This document shows positions 1 through 6,650 of a DNA stretch of 23,067 nt, in pieces; the stretch's first letter is position 1, and the number at the start of each line of letters is the position of its first letter. A model generated the notes under the pieces. The model saw nothing but the letters and a program-made list of their open reading frames with translations. It ran no database searches and was not told where the DNA came from. The translations under genes and the position numbers were made by a program. Source of the stretch: Betaproteobacteria bacterium (GTDB lineage: Bacteria > Pseudomonadota > Gammaproteobacteria > Burkholderiales > Burkholderiaceae_C); contig CANFOR010000015.1 in assembly GCA_947448675.1 (NCBI GenBank), positions 1 through 23,067 of the forward strand. The letters are read 5' to 3'.

Positions 1-662
1 AGGCGCTGGACTTTATTTTGCAGGGCGATGGCATCAGCAAATTCGTGGCCGTGCTCTTGCTGCTGATGTCGGTGGCAAGCTGGGTGCTGATTTTGTGGAA
101 AGCCTGGCTGCTGCAGCGCTCGCGCGGTGACGTGGCGCGCTCGATAGTCGCCTTTTGGCAGGCCCCCAGCGTGGCCGATGCCCAGCGCAGCCTACAAGCC
201 TTTGACCGGGAAGCGCTTGTCCTGCCTTTATTGTCCGCTACCAATTTAGCAGCACAACCCAACTACGCGGGTTCGCTCGCGGCCAGTGGCGACAAAAGCC
301 AGCAGCTCACGCGCCGCCTGCGCGACGCATTGCATGCTGTGCTCTACAAGCTGCAATACGGTCAGGTTTTACTGGCCACCGTGGGCTCTACCGCGCCTTT
401 TGTGGGCCTGCTGGGCACGGTTTGGGGCATCTACCACGCGCTGGTGGGCATCTCGGCAGCGGGGCAAATTAGCATCGACAAAATTGCCGGCCCGGTGGGC
501 GAGTCGCTGATCATGACGGCAGCGGGTTTGGCCGTGGCCATTCCGGCGGTGCTGGCCTACAACGTGCTGGGGCGCAGCATTGCCACCATCGAGGCCGAGC
601 TAGAGGGCTTTGCGCGCGACCTGCGCGAGCTGTTTGCCCAGCACGACGTCAAGGCCGAGTGA
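1..662 (+). CDS. exbB: ExbB/TolQ-family proton channel subunit (5' partial)
   Basis: This is an inner-membrane proton-channel subunit of the MotA/TolQ/ExbB family, which works with ExbD to energise TonB-dependent outer-membrane transport. The frame is open to the left edge (codons for ALDFI precede the internal TTG at 18), so the true start lies off-window and about 220 residues are visible. Three hydrophobic segments fit the family: one at the N-terminus (FVAVLLLLMSVASWVLILW), a second around GSTAPFVGLLGTVWGIYHAL, and a third around ESLIMTAAGLAVAIPAVLAY. The GxxxPxxGLLGTV and GPVGESLIMTAAGLAVAIP signatures are typical of ExbB. exbD follows after a 7-nt gap. The periplasmic-channel partner in this layout favours ExbB over TolQ, because no tolA or tolB is visible. 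Confidence in the family is high; in the exact symbol, good. Confidence 0.9.
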   Translation, partial: ALDFILQGDGISKFVAVLLLLMSVASWVLILWKAWLLQRSRGDVARSIVAFWQAPSVADAQRSLQAFDREALVLPLLSATNLAAQPNYAGSLAASGDKSQQLTRRLRDALHAVLYKLQYGQVLLATVGSTAPFVGLLGTVWGIYHALVGISAAGQISIDKIAGPVGESLIMTAAGLAVAIPAVLAYNVLGRSIATIEAELEGFARDLRELFAQHDVKAE

Positions 663-669
663 GGCGCGC

Positions 670-1086
670 ATGGGCTTTGGCAAATTAGAGCGCAGCGCGG
701 GCAGCCAGCCCATGAGCGAGATCAACATGACGCCCTTGGTGGACGTGATGTTGGTCTTGGTGGTGATCTTCATCATCACTGCGCCGCTCATGAGCAGCTC
801 GATCAAGCTTGATCTGCCCAAAAGCGATGCCGCCAGCAGCAGCAATGCACCCAAGTTTGTGAGTTTGGTGGTCGACAAATCGGCCCAGGTTTTTTTAAAC
901 GACACGGCCATTGAACTGCCCGCTTTGGCGCAGTCTTTGGCGGCCAGCGCCAAACTCAACCCTGACACCGAAGTGCAGCTGCGCGCCGATGCCGCCGTGC
1001 CCTATGGCCGTATTGTGGAAGTGATGGGCGTGGCGCAAAAAGCCGGGCTCAGCCGCATTGGCTTTGTGGCCGATAGCAAGCCCTGA
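670..1086 (+). CDS. exbD: Biopolymer transport protein ExbD
   Basis: ExbD is the partner of ExbB in the proton-motive-force motor that drives TonB. The protein has 138 residues, the usual size. After a short cytoplasmic N-terminus containing SEINMTPLVDVMLVL there is a single membrane helix (LVDVMLVLVVIFIITAPLM) and a periplasmic C-terminal domain. The membrane aspartate in the PLVDV motif is residue 25, the same position as the functional Asp25 of E. coli ExbD. The ATG at 670 was chosen over an upstream in-frame start at 610 because it is preceded by GAGG five bases away, gives the conserved N-terminus, and follows the exbB stop by 7 nt, as expected for an operon. Confidence 0.95.
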   Translation: MGFGKLERSAGSQPMSEINMTPLVDVMLVLVVIFIITAPLMSSSIKLDLPKSDAASSSNAPKFVSLVVDKSAQVFLNDTAIELPALAQSLAASAKLNPDTEVQLRADAAVPYGRIVEVMGVAQKAGLSRIGFVADSKP

Positions 1087-1104
1087 AGCCCAAGCCCCGA
1101 AACC

Positions 1105-1128
1105 ATTTTTGAATTTTTGAATTTTTGA
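1105..1128 (+). repeat. Three tandem copies of the octamer ATTTTTGA
   Basis: Positions 1105-1112, 1113-1120 and 1121-1128 are identical ATTTTTGA units. They fill most of the 59-bp gap between the exbD stop and the leuS ATG at 1146. I see no clear Shine-Dalgarno sequence between this array and leuS. Confidence 0.9.
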
Positions 1129-1145
1129 CGATTCCGTATCTCCCC

Positions 1146-3854
1146 ATGCAAGACAAGTACGACCACAAAGCCCTTGAACAAGCCGCCCAAGGCCACTGGA
1201 ACGCCAGCAACGCCTACCAGGTGAGCGAGCACACTCTCGACGCGCAGGGCAGCCCCAAGCCCAAGTACTACGCCTGTTCGATGCTGCCCTACCCCAGCGG
1301 CAAGCTGCACATGGGCCATGTGCGCAACTACACCATCAATGACATGCTGGCGCGCCAGCTGCGCATGCAGGGCTACAACGTGCTCATGCCCATGGGCTGG
1401 GACGCCTTTGGCCTGCCCGCCGAAAACGCGGCCATGAAGAACAAAGTGCCGCCAGCCAAGTGGACCTACGACAACATCGCCTACATGAAGCAGCAGATGC
1501 AGGCCATGGGCTTGGCCATCGACTGGAGCCGCGAGGTCGCCACCTGCGACGCCAGCTACTACCAGTGGAATCAGTGGCTTTTTTTGAAGATGCTGGAAAA
1601 AGGCATTGCCTACCGCAAGACGCAAATCGTCAACTGGGACCCGGTCGACCAAACCGTGCTGGCCAACGAGCAGGTGATCGACGGCAAGGGCTGGCGCACC
1701 GGCGCGCCGGTAGAGAAGCGCGAGATTCCGGGCTACTACCTCAACATCACCCAGTACGCTCCCGAGCTGCTGGAGCATGTGCAAAACGGCCTGCCCGGCT
1801 GGCCCGAGCGCGTCAAGCTGATGCAAGAAAACTGGATCGGCAAGAGTGAGGGCGTGCGCTTTGCCTTCCCGCATGAGATCAAAAACGAAGCGGGCGAACT
1901 GGTGCAGGGCGGCAAGATGTTCGTCTTCACCACCCGGGCCGACACCATCATGGGTGTGACTTTTGTGGCCGTCGCGCCAGAACACCCCATTGCCCTGGAA
2001 GCGGGCGCCAGATCTGCGTTGTTAGCTACTAAAATTGAAGCACTCAAAGCGGGTGGAACGACCGAAGCCGAGCTGGCCACCAAAGAAAAGGAAGGCGTGG
2101 CCACCGGCCTTTTCGTCAAGCACCCTTTGAGCGGCGAGCCCATCGAAGTGTGGGTCGGCAACTACGTGCTCATGGGTTATGGCGACGGTGCGGTGATGGG
2201 TGTGCCTGCGCATGACGAGCGCGACTTGGCTTTTGCAAGCAAATACAAACTGGCCATCCAACAGGTAGTGGACGTGCCGGGCAAAAGCTATGACGCAGCG
2301 CAGTGGCAAGACTGGTACGCTGACAAACAAACCGGCCTGGCCATCAACAGCGGCAAATACAACGGTCTGGGCTTCAAAGCCTGTGTCGAAGCCGTTGCCG
2401 CCGACCTCAAGCAAGTCGCCGACGGCGAGAAAAAAACCACTTGGCGGCTGCGCGACTGGGGCGTGAGCCGCCAGCGCTACTGGGGCACGCCGATTCCCAT
2501 CATCCACTGCGATGAGCACGGCGCGGTGCCCGTGCCCGAGAAAGACCTGCCCGTGGTCTTGCCGCAAGACTGCGTGCCCGACGGCTCGGGCAACCCGCTG
2601 CACAAGCATGTGGGCTTCCATGCGGGCGTGGTCTGCCCCGTCTGCGGCAAAGCCGCGCGGCGCGAAACTGACACCATGGACACCTTTGTCGACAGCTCCT
2701 GGTACTTCATGCGCTACTGCGACCCGCAGAATGCCAGCAGCATGGTCGCAGGTGGTACCCAGTACTGGATGGGCAGCGCAGCGGCTGGCAATACCAACGG
2801 CAAGCAACGCGGCGGCATGGACCAGTACATTGGCGGCATTGAGCATGCCATCTTGCACCTGCTGTACGCACGCTTTTGGACCAAAGTCATGCGTGACCTC
2901 GGCTTGGTTACTTTCGACGAACCGTTTGACAAACTGCTCTGCCAAGGCATGGTGCTCAACCATGTGTACTCACGCAAAGCGCCCAGCGGCGGCATCGACT
3001 ATTTTTGGCCGCACGACGTAGAGCATGTGCACGACGAGGCGGGCAAGATCGTCGGCGCCAAGCTCAAAAGCGACGGCTCAGCGGTGGACTACGGCGGCGT
3101 GACCACCATGAGCAAGAGCAAAAACAATGGCGTAGACCCGCAAGACTTGATCGACAAATACGGCGCGGACACGGCCCGCCTGTACATGATGTTCACCGCC
3201 CCGCCCGAGGCCACGTTGGAGTGGAACGACGCGGCGGTAGAAGGCAGTTACCGCTTTTTGCGCCGCGTGTGGAATTTTGGCGCAAAGCTAAACGCTACAA
3301 ATAACATAGCTGCATACGCAGTAACCACGGGCGTTGCAGGAAGTTTTGGCAAAGAAGCCAAGGCCTTGCGGCGCGAAGTGCATGCGATTTTGAAGCAAGT
3401 CGACTACGACTACCAGCGCATGCAATACAACACCGTGGTCAGCGGCGCCATGAAGCTGCTCAACGCGCTGGAAGACTTTAAAAACGACGGCAGCCAGGAC
3501 GCCAAGGCTGTGCTTGCCGAGGGCTTTGGCATTTTGCTGCGCTGCCTCTACCCGGCTACGCCGCACATTTGCCACACCCTGTGGCAGGGCCTGGGTTACG
3601 CAGCCCAGCAGGGCGATTTGCTCGACGCGCCCTGGCCCAAGGTAGACGAAGCCGCGCTGCAGCAAGACGAAATCGAGCTGATGCTGCAGGTCAACGGCAA
3701 GCTGCGCGGCTCTTTGGTGGTGGCTGCGGGCGCTAGCAAAGAGGCGATTGAACAAGCCGCTTTGGTCTGCGAGGCCTTCACCAGCTTCGCCAAGGGCGCA
3801 GCTGCCAAAAAAGTGATTGTGGTGCCAGGCCGTTTGGTCAACGTGGTGCTGTGA
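1146..3854 (+). CDS. leuS: Leucyl-tRNA synthetase
   Basis: This cytoplasmic class I synthetase attaches leucine to tRNA-Leu and edits mischarged products. The ATG at 1146 gives 902 residues, somewhat longer than the 860 of E. coli. The HIGH-type motif is HMGH at 55-58 and the KMSKS-type motif is MSKSK at 655-659. The CP1 editing domain carries TRADTIMGVTF and GVPAHDERD, whose Asp357 corresponds to the editing Asp345 of E. coli. A CPVC pair precedes the catalytic DSSWY segment. A TTG at 1125 would add seven residues; I prefer 1146 because MQDKY is the usual N-terminus, although neither start has a clear ribosome binding site. Residues 717-725 are encoded by a dispersed 27-bp repeat (3294-3320), in the linker before the anticodon-binding domain. 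The stop overlaps the lptE start by one base. Confidence 0.97.
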   Translation: MQDKYDHKALEQAAQGHWNASNAYQVSEHTLDAQGSPKPKYYACSMLPYPSGKLHMGHVRNYTINDMLARQLRMQGYNVLMPMGWDAFGLPAENAAMKNKVPPAKWTYDNIAYMKQQMQAMGLAIDWSREVATCDASYYQWNQWLFLKMLEKGIAYRKTQIVNWDPVDQTVLANEQVIDGKGWRTGAPVEKREIPGYYLNITQYAPELLEHVQNGLPGWPERVKLMQENWIGKSEGVRFAFPHEIKNEAGELVQGGKMFVFTTRADTIMGVTFVAVAPEHPIALEAGARSALLATKIEALKAGGTTEAELATKEKEGVATGLFVKHPLSGEPIEVWVGNYVLMGYGDGAVMGVPAHDERDLAFASKYKLAIQQVVDVPGKSYDAAQWQDWYADKQTGLAINSGKYNGLGFKACVEAVAADLKQVADGEKKTTWRLRDWGVSRQRYWGTPIPIIHCDEHGAVPVPEKDLPVVLPQDCVPDGSGNPLHKHVGFHAGVVCPVCGKAARRETDTMDTFVDSSWYFMRYCDPQNASSMVAGGTQYWMGSAAAGNTNGKQRGGMDQYIGGIEHAILHLLYARFWTKVMRDLGLVTFDEPFDKLLCQGMVLNHVYSRKAPSGGIDYFWPHDVEHVHDEAGKIVGAKLKSDGSAVDYGGVTTMSKSKNNGVDPQDLIDKYGADTARLYMMFTAPPEATLEWNDAAVEGSYRFLRRVWNFGAKLNATNNIAAYAVTTGVAGSFGKEAKALRREVHAILKQVDYDYQRMQYNTVVSGAMKLLNALEDFKNDGSQDAKAVLAEGFGILLRCLYPATPHICHTLWQGLGYAAQQGDLLDAPWPKVDEAALQQDEIELMLQVNGKLRGSLVVAAGASKEAIEQAALVCEAFTSFAKGAAAKKVIVVPGRLVNVVL
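3294..3320 (+). repeat. Dispersed 27-bp repeat, copy A (inside leuS)
   Basis: The sequence begins GCTACAAATAAC and ends GCATACGCA. It matches copy B (17242-17268) at 25 of 27 positions and copy C (22695-22721) at 21 of 27. It is read in frame as ATNNIAAYA in the leucyl-tRNA synthetase linker. Of the three forward frames only this one lacks stop codons. Confidence 0.8.
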
Positions 3855-4354
3855 TGCAACAGCGCCGCTGGCTCCTTGCCACCAGTGCCAGCCTGGCTTT
3901 GGCCGCCTGTGGTTTTGAGCTGCGCCGCACGCCCAAGTTCGCCTTTGCCACGCTGTACACCGGCTGGGCCGAGGGCTCAGCCTTGGGCGCTGAATTTCGC
4001 CGCTCGATTGCCGCCAATGGCGACGTGCGCCTGGTGACCGACGCCAAGCTGGCTACCACGGCCGACGTGGTGCTAGAGATTTTGCAAGAGCAGCGTGAAA
4101 AAGTCGTGGTGGGCGTGACCACCGCAGGCACAGTGCGCGAGTTCAAACTGCGCCTGCGCCTGCGCTTTGCGTTGCGCGGCAAAGATGGCAAAGAGTTGAT
4201 CGCCAACAGCGAAATCGTGCAGCAGCGCGACATCAGCTTCAACGAGTCGGTGGTGTTGTCGAAAGAGGCCGAAGAAGGCCTGCTCTACCGCAATATGCAG
4301 AGCGACATTGTGCAGCAGCTGATGCGCCGTTTGGCCGCATTGCCCAGCTTGTAA
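3854..4354 (+). CDS. lptE: LPS-assembly lipoprotein LptE
   Basis: LptE is the outer-membrane lipoprotein that plugs the LptD barrel and helps insert lipopolysaccharide in the outer leaflet. The protein has 166 residues. A basic N-terminus (MQQRRWLL) and hydrophobic core lead to the lipobox LAAC with the lipidated cysteine at position 19, followed by GFELRR, the usual start of mature LptE (CGFxLR). The position between leuS and holA is the classic betaproteobacterial and gammaproteobacterial location. The ATG at 3854 overlaps the leuS stop (TGATG), which suggests translational coupling; a GTG one codon earlier is less likely. Identification rests on the CGFELR signature and synteny. Confidence 0.93.
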   Translation: MQQRRWLLATSASLALAACGFELRRTPKFAFATLYTGWAEGSALGAEFRRSIAANGDVRLVTDAKLATTADVVLEILQEQREKVVVGVTTAGTVREFKLRLRLRFALRGKDGKELIANSEIVQQRDISFNESVVLSKEAEEGLLYRNMQSDIVQQLMRRLAALPSL

Positions 4355-4359
4355 GGGCC

Positions 4360-5424
4360 ATGCAGCTCGCACCCGCCCAGCTTGGCGCTCACCTGGAACG
4401 GGGGCTGAAAAGCCTCTATACCCTGCATGGCGACGAGGTGCTGCTGGTGCAAGAAGCCGCAGACGCCATACGTACCACCGCCCGCCAGCAAGGCTATACC
4501 GAGCGCAGCGTACACAGCGTTGCTGGCGCCCACTTCGACTGGGGCACCGTACTGGCCAGCGGCAGCTCGCTCAGCCTGTTTGCTGACAAGCAAATTGTCG
4601 AGATCCGCGTACCCAGTGGCAAACCCGGTAAAGACGGCAGCGCCGTTTTGCAGCAAATTGCCGAGTTGGCCCAGGGCAATGACAGCACACTCAGCTTGGT
4701 GCTGCTGCCGCGCCTAGACAAAGCCACGCAAAGCAGCGCCTGGTTTGCGGCACTCGAGAGTTTTGGCGTGAGCCTGCGCATCGAGTCGGTCGAGCGCGCC
4801 CAGCTGCCCGCGTGGATTGCTCAGCGCATGCAAGCCCAAGGCCTGCGCGTGCAGGCGGGCGTAGAAGGCCAGCGCACCCTGCAGTTTTTTACCGACCGCG
4901 TCGAGGGCAATTTGCTGGCCGCCGACCAAGAGATTCGCAAGCTGGCCTTGCTCTACCCCGCCAGCCCCGGCACGCCGCGCGAGCTGGTCTTTGACGAGGT
5001 CGAAGCCGCTGTGCTCAATGTGGCGCGCTACGACGTGTTCAAGCTCGCAGAAGCCGTGCTCGGCGGCCAGGTGGCCCGTGTGCAGCGCATGCTCGACGGC
5101 TTGCAAGCCGAGGGAGAGGCGGCGGTGCTGGTGCATTGGGCGCTTAGCGAAGACATTCGCGGCTTGAAGCGCGTCAAAGACGCCGTCAGCGCGGGCCGCC
5201 CCCTGCCCATGGCCCTGCGCGAGAACCGCGTCTGGGGCATGAAAGAAAAGCTCTATGAGCGCGCGCTCCAGCGCACCAGTGAGCCCACACTTGCGCAATG
5301 GCTGCATGCGGCACATGTGGTGGACGGCATCGTCAAAGGCCTGCGCCAGGCCGACTGGCCGCACGACCCTTGGGCGGCTTTGCAACGCTTGGCGATGCTG
5401 GTTTGCCGCGCTTGCGTCGCATAG
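4360..5424 (+). CDS. holA: DNA polymerase III subunit delta
   Basis: HolA is the delta subunit of the clamp loader; it opens the beta sliding clamp during replication. The product has 354 residues against 343 in E. coli. The N-terminal YTLHGDEVLLVQEAADAIR fits the delta-family start, in which GDE(P)LL is typical. The middle RVEGNLLAADQEIRKLALLY and the C-terminal WALSEDIRGLKRVKDA segments are also characteristic, and no Walker ATPase motif is expected or seen. The gene starts 5 nt after the lptE stop, with no separate promoter visible, so it is probably co-transcribed with leuS-lptE. The promoter of the ribosomal cluster begins only 2 nt after its stop codon. Confidence 0.95.
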   Translation: MQLAPAQLGAHLERGLKSLYTLHGDEVLLVQEAADAIRTTARQQGYTERSVHSVAGAHFDWGTVLASGSSLSLFADKQIVEIRVPSGKPGKDGSAVLQQIAELAQGNDSTLSLVLLPRLDKATQSSAWFAALESFGVSLRIESVERAQLPAWIAQRMQAQGLRVQAGVEGQRTLQFFTDRVEGNLLAADQEIRKLALLYPASPGTPRELVFDEVEAAVLNVARYDVFKLAEAVLGGQVARVQRMLDGLQAEGEAAVLVHWALSEDIRGLKRVKDAVSAGRPLPMALRENRVWGMKEKLYERALQRTSEPTLAQWLHAAHVVDGIVKGLRQADWPHDPWAALQRLAMLVCRACVA

Positions 5425-5426
5425 GC

Positions 5427-5455
5427 TTGCGGCCAATCTGGCTCCAGGTTATACT
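5427..5455 (+). promoter_or_regulatory. Predicted sigma-70 promoter of the str (rpsL) operon
   Basis: TTGCGG at 5427-5432 and TATACT at 5450-5455 are separated by an ideal 17 bp. Transcription would begin near 5462, giving a leader of about 80 nt before rpsL. That leader starts with a hairpin (CTTC 5462-5465 with GAAG 5482-5485, CCGC 5467-5470 with GCGG 5478-5481, one bulged T). No competing promoter is as good in the holA-rpsL gap. Confidence 0.7.
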
Positions 5456-5540
5456 AGAAGGCTTCTCCGCTTTTGGGGCGGGAAGTTTCGTTTTCGCAAT
5501 TTTTTGCAATATCTTTAGACGTTTAGGGACGTTTTATTCC

Positions 5541-5918
5541 ATGCCAACCATTAACCAGCTAGTGCGTCAGGGGCGCGAGGTCGAAACGACCAAGTCCAAA
5601 AGCCCTGCGATGCAAAACAGCCCACAGCGTAGGGGCGTGTGCACTCGCGTGTACACCACAACGCCGAAGAAGCCAAACTCGGCCCTTCGTAAAGTCGCCA
5701 AAGTTCGTTTGACCAACGGCTTTGAAGTCATTTCCTACATCGGCGGCGAAGGCCACAACTTGCAAGAACACAGCGTAGTGCTGGTTCGCGGCGGTCGTGT
5801 CAAAGACTTGCCCGGTGTGCGCTACCACATTGTGCGTGGTTCGCTCGACTTGCAAGGCGTGAAAGACCGCAAGCAGTCGCGCTCCAAGTACGGTGCGAAA
5901 AAGCCGAAGGCTAAATAA
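5541..5918 (+). CDS. rpsL: 30S ribosomal protein S12
   Basis: S12 sits at the decoding centre of the small subunit and is the main target of streptomycin-resistance mutations. The 125-residue product begins MPTINQLVRQGR and contains TTTPKKPNSALRKVAKVRLTN and GGRVKDLPGVRYH. Lys43, Lys44 and Lys88, the usual sites of resistance mutations, are all wild type, so streptomycin sensitivity at this locus is expected. The ATG at 5541 was chosen over long upstream extensions because it restores the invariant N-terminus. An AGGGA at 5525-5529 is the only Shine-Dalgarno-like sequence and is spaced rather far (11 nt). It is the first gene of the str-type unit. Confidence 0.98.
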   Translation: MPTINQLVRQGREVETTKSKSPAMQNSPQRRGVCTRVYTTTPKKPNSALRKVAKVRLTNGFEVISYIGGEGHNLQEHSVVLVRGGRVKDLPGVRYHIVRGSLDLQGVKDRKQSRSKYGAKKPKAK

Positions 5919-6083
5919 AGCCTGTCGGTTTTCGAGGTTAAAAAGGTGCTGTTTCCCGCGTGGCGCGGTGAACCAGCGTAGTGACCCGAAGCTCAGAATC
6001 GTCTGGGTGGGTCGAGTAAGTGAAAGCTGTTGTGGCTTTCGCGGTGTCTGCAAAGACGCCAACTGAAGCAAAGAGGTGAAACT
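5919..6083 (+). promoter_or_regulatory. Structured rpsL-rpsG intercistronic leader, candidate S7 autoregulatory site
   Basis: This 165-nt spacer contains several complementary segments: CCGCG 5956-5960 with CGCGG 5964-5968; GACCC 5983-5987 with GGGTC 6009-6013; GAAAGC 6022-6027 with GCTTTC 6035-6040; and GGTGTCT 6043-6049 with AGACGCC 6054-6060 closing a GCAA (GNRA) tetraloop. In E. coli, S7 represses its own operon by binding the rpsL-rpsG intercistronic RNA. That this spacer does the same here is inference; I did not fold it computationally. Confidence 0.45.
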
Positions 6084-6557
6084 ATGCCACGTCGTCGCGA
6101 AGTCCCTAAACGTGAAATTCTGCCGGACCCCAAATTCGGCAATGTCGAACTCTCGAAGTTCATGAACGTCATCATGGAAGGCGGCAAAAAAGCCGTCGCC
6201 GAGCGCATTATTTATGGCGCTTTGGAGTTTATCGAGAAAAAGAACCCTGGCAAAGACCCCGTCGAAGCCTTCACCATGGCCATCAACAATGTGAAGCCTA
6301 TGGTGGAGGTCAAATCGCGCCGCGTCGGGGGGGCTAACTACCAAGTGCCTGTGGAAGTGCGCCCTGTGCGCCGCCTGGCACTGTCAATGCGCTGGATCAA
6401 AGAAGCTGCGCGCAAACGTGGCGAAAAGTCCATGGCCCTGCGTTTGGCCAACGAATTGATGGAAGCCACCGAAGGCCGTGGCGGTGCTATGAAAAAGCGT
6501 GACGAAGTTCACCGCATGGCAGAGGCCAACAAGGCCTTCTCGCACTTCCGCTTCTAA
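6084..6557 (+). CDS. rpsG: 30S ribosomal protein S7
   Basis: S7 is a primary assembly protein that nucleates the head of the 30S subunit by binding the 3' major domain of 16S rRNA. The 157-residue product begins MPRRREVPKREILPDPKFGN and contains VEVRPVRRLALSMRWIKEAARKR and the C-terminal VHRMAEANKAFSHFRF, all characteristic. The start at 6084 is preceded by AGAGGTGA at a normal distance and gives the conserved N-terminus, whereas the upstream in-frame ATG at 6030 does not. It lies 165 nt after rpsL, an unusually long spacer for this operon that is rich in potential stems. Confidence 0.98.
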   Translation: MPRRREVPKREILPDPKFGNVELSKFMNVIMEGGKKAVAERIIYGALEFIEKKNPGKDPVEAFTMAINNVKPMVEVKSRRVGGANYQVPVEVRPVRRLALSMRWIKEAARKRGEKSMALRLANELMEATEGRGGAMKKRDEVHRMAEANKAFSHFRF

Positions 6558-6650
6558 ATTCCAGCGGCTCGGACGGGCGCACTGCAATTCGCTTGTAGTG
6601 CTAGCCCGGTATAACCGACACACAGATCTTCATTTTTCAAGGAGCCTTTC

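Noticed and set aside
1002..1985. A 327-codon open frame on the minus strand.
   Set aside because: It runs antisense to exbD and leuS, which have clear family motifs; its composition is that of a shadow of GC-rich codon usage.
2022..2963. A 313-codon minus-strand open frame opposite leuS.
   Set aside because: It is antisense to conserved synthetase domains and has no recognisable motif or ribosome binding site.
4714..5436. A 240-codon minus-strand open frame opposite holA.
   Set aside because: It is a shadow of holA; the His- and Leu-rich product resembles no family.
6588..6615. A TATAAC sequence before fusA considered as a -10 box.
   Set aside because: No acceptable -35 box lies 16-18 bp upstream; readthrough from rpsG is simpler.
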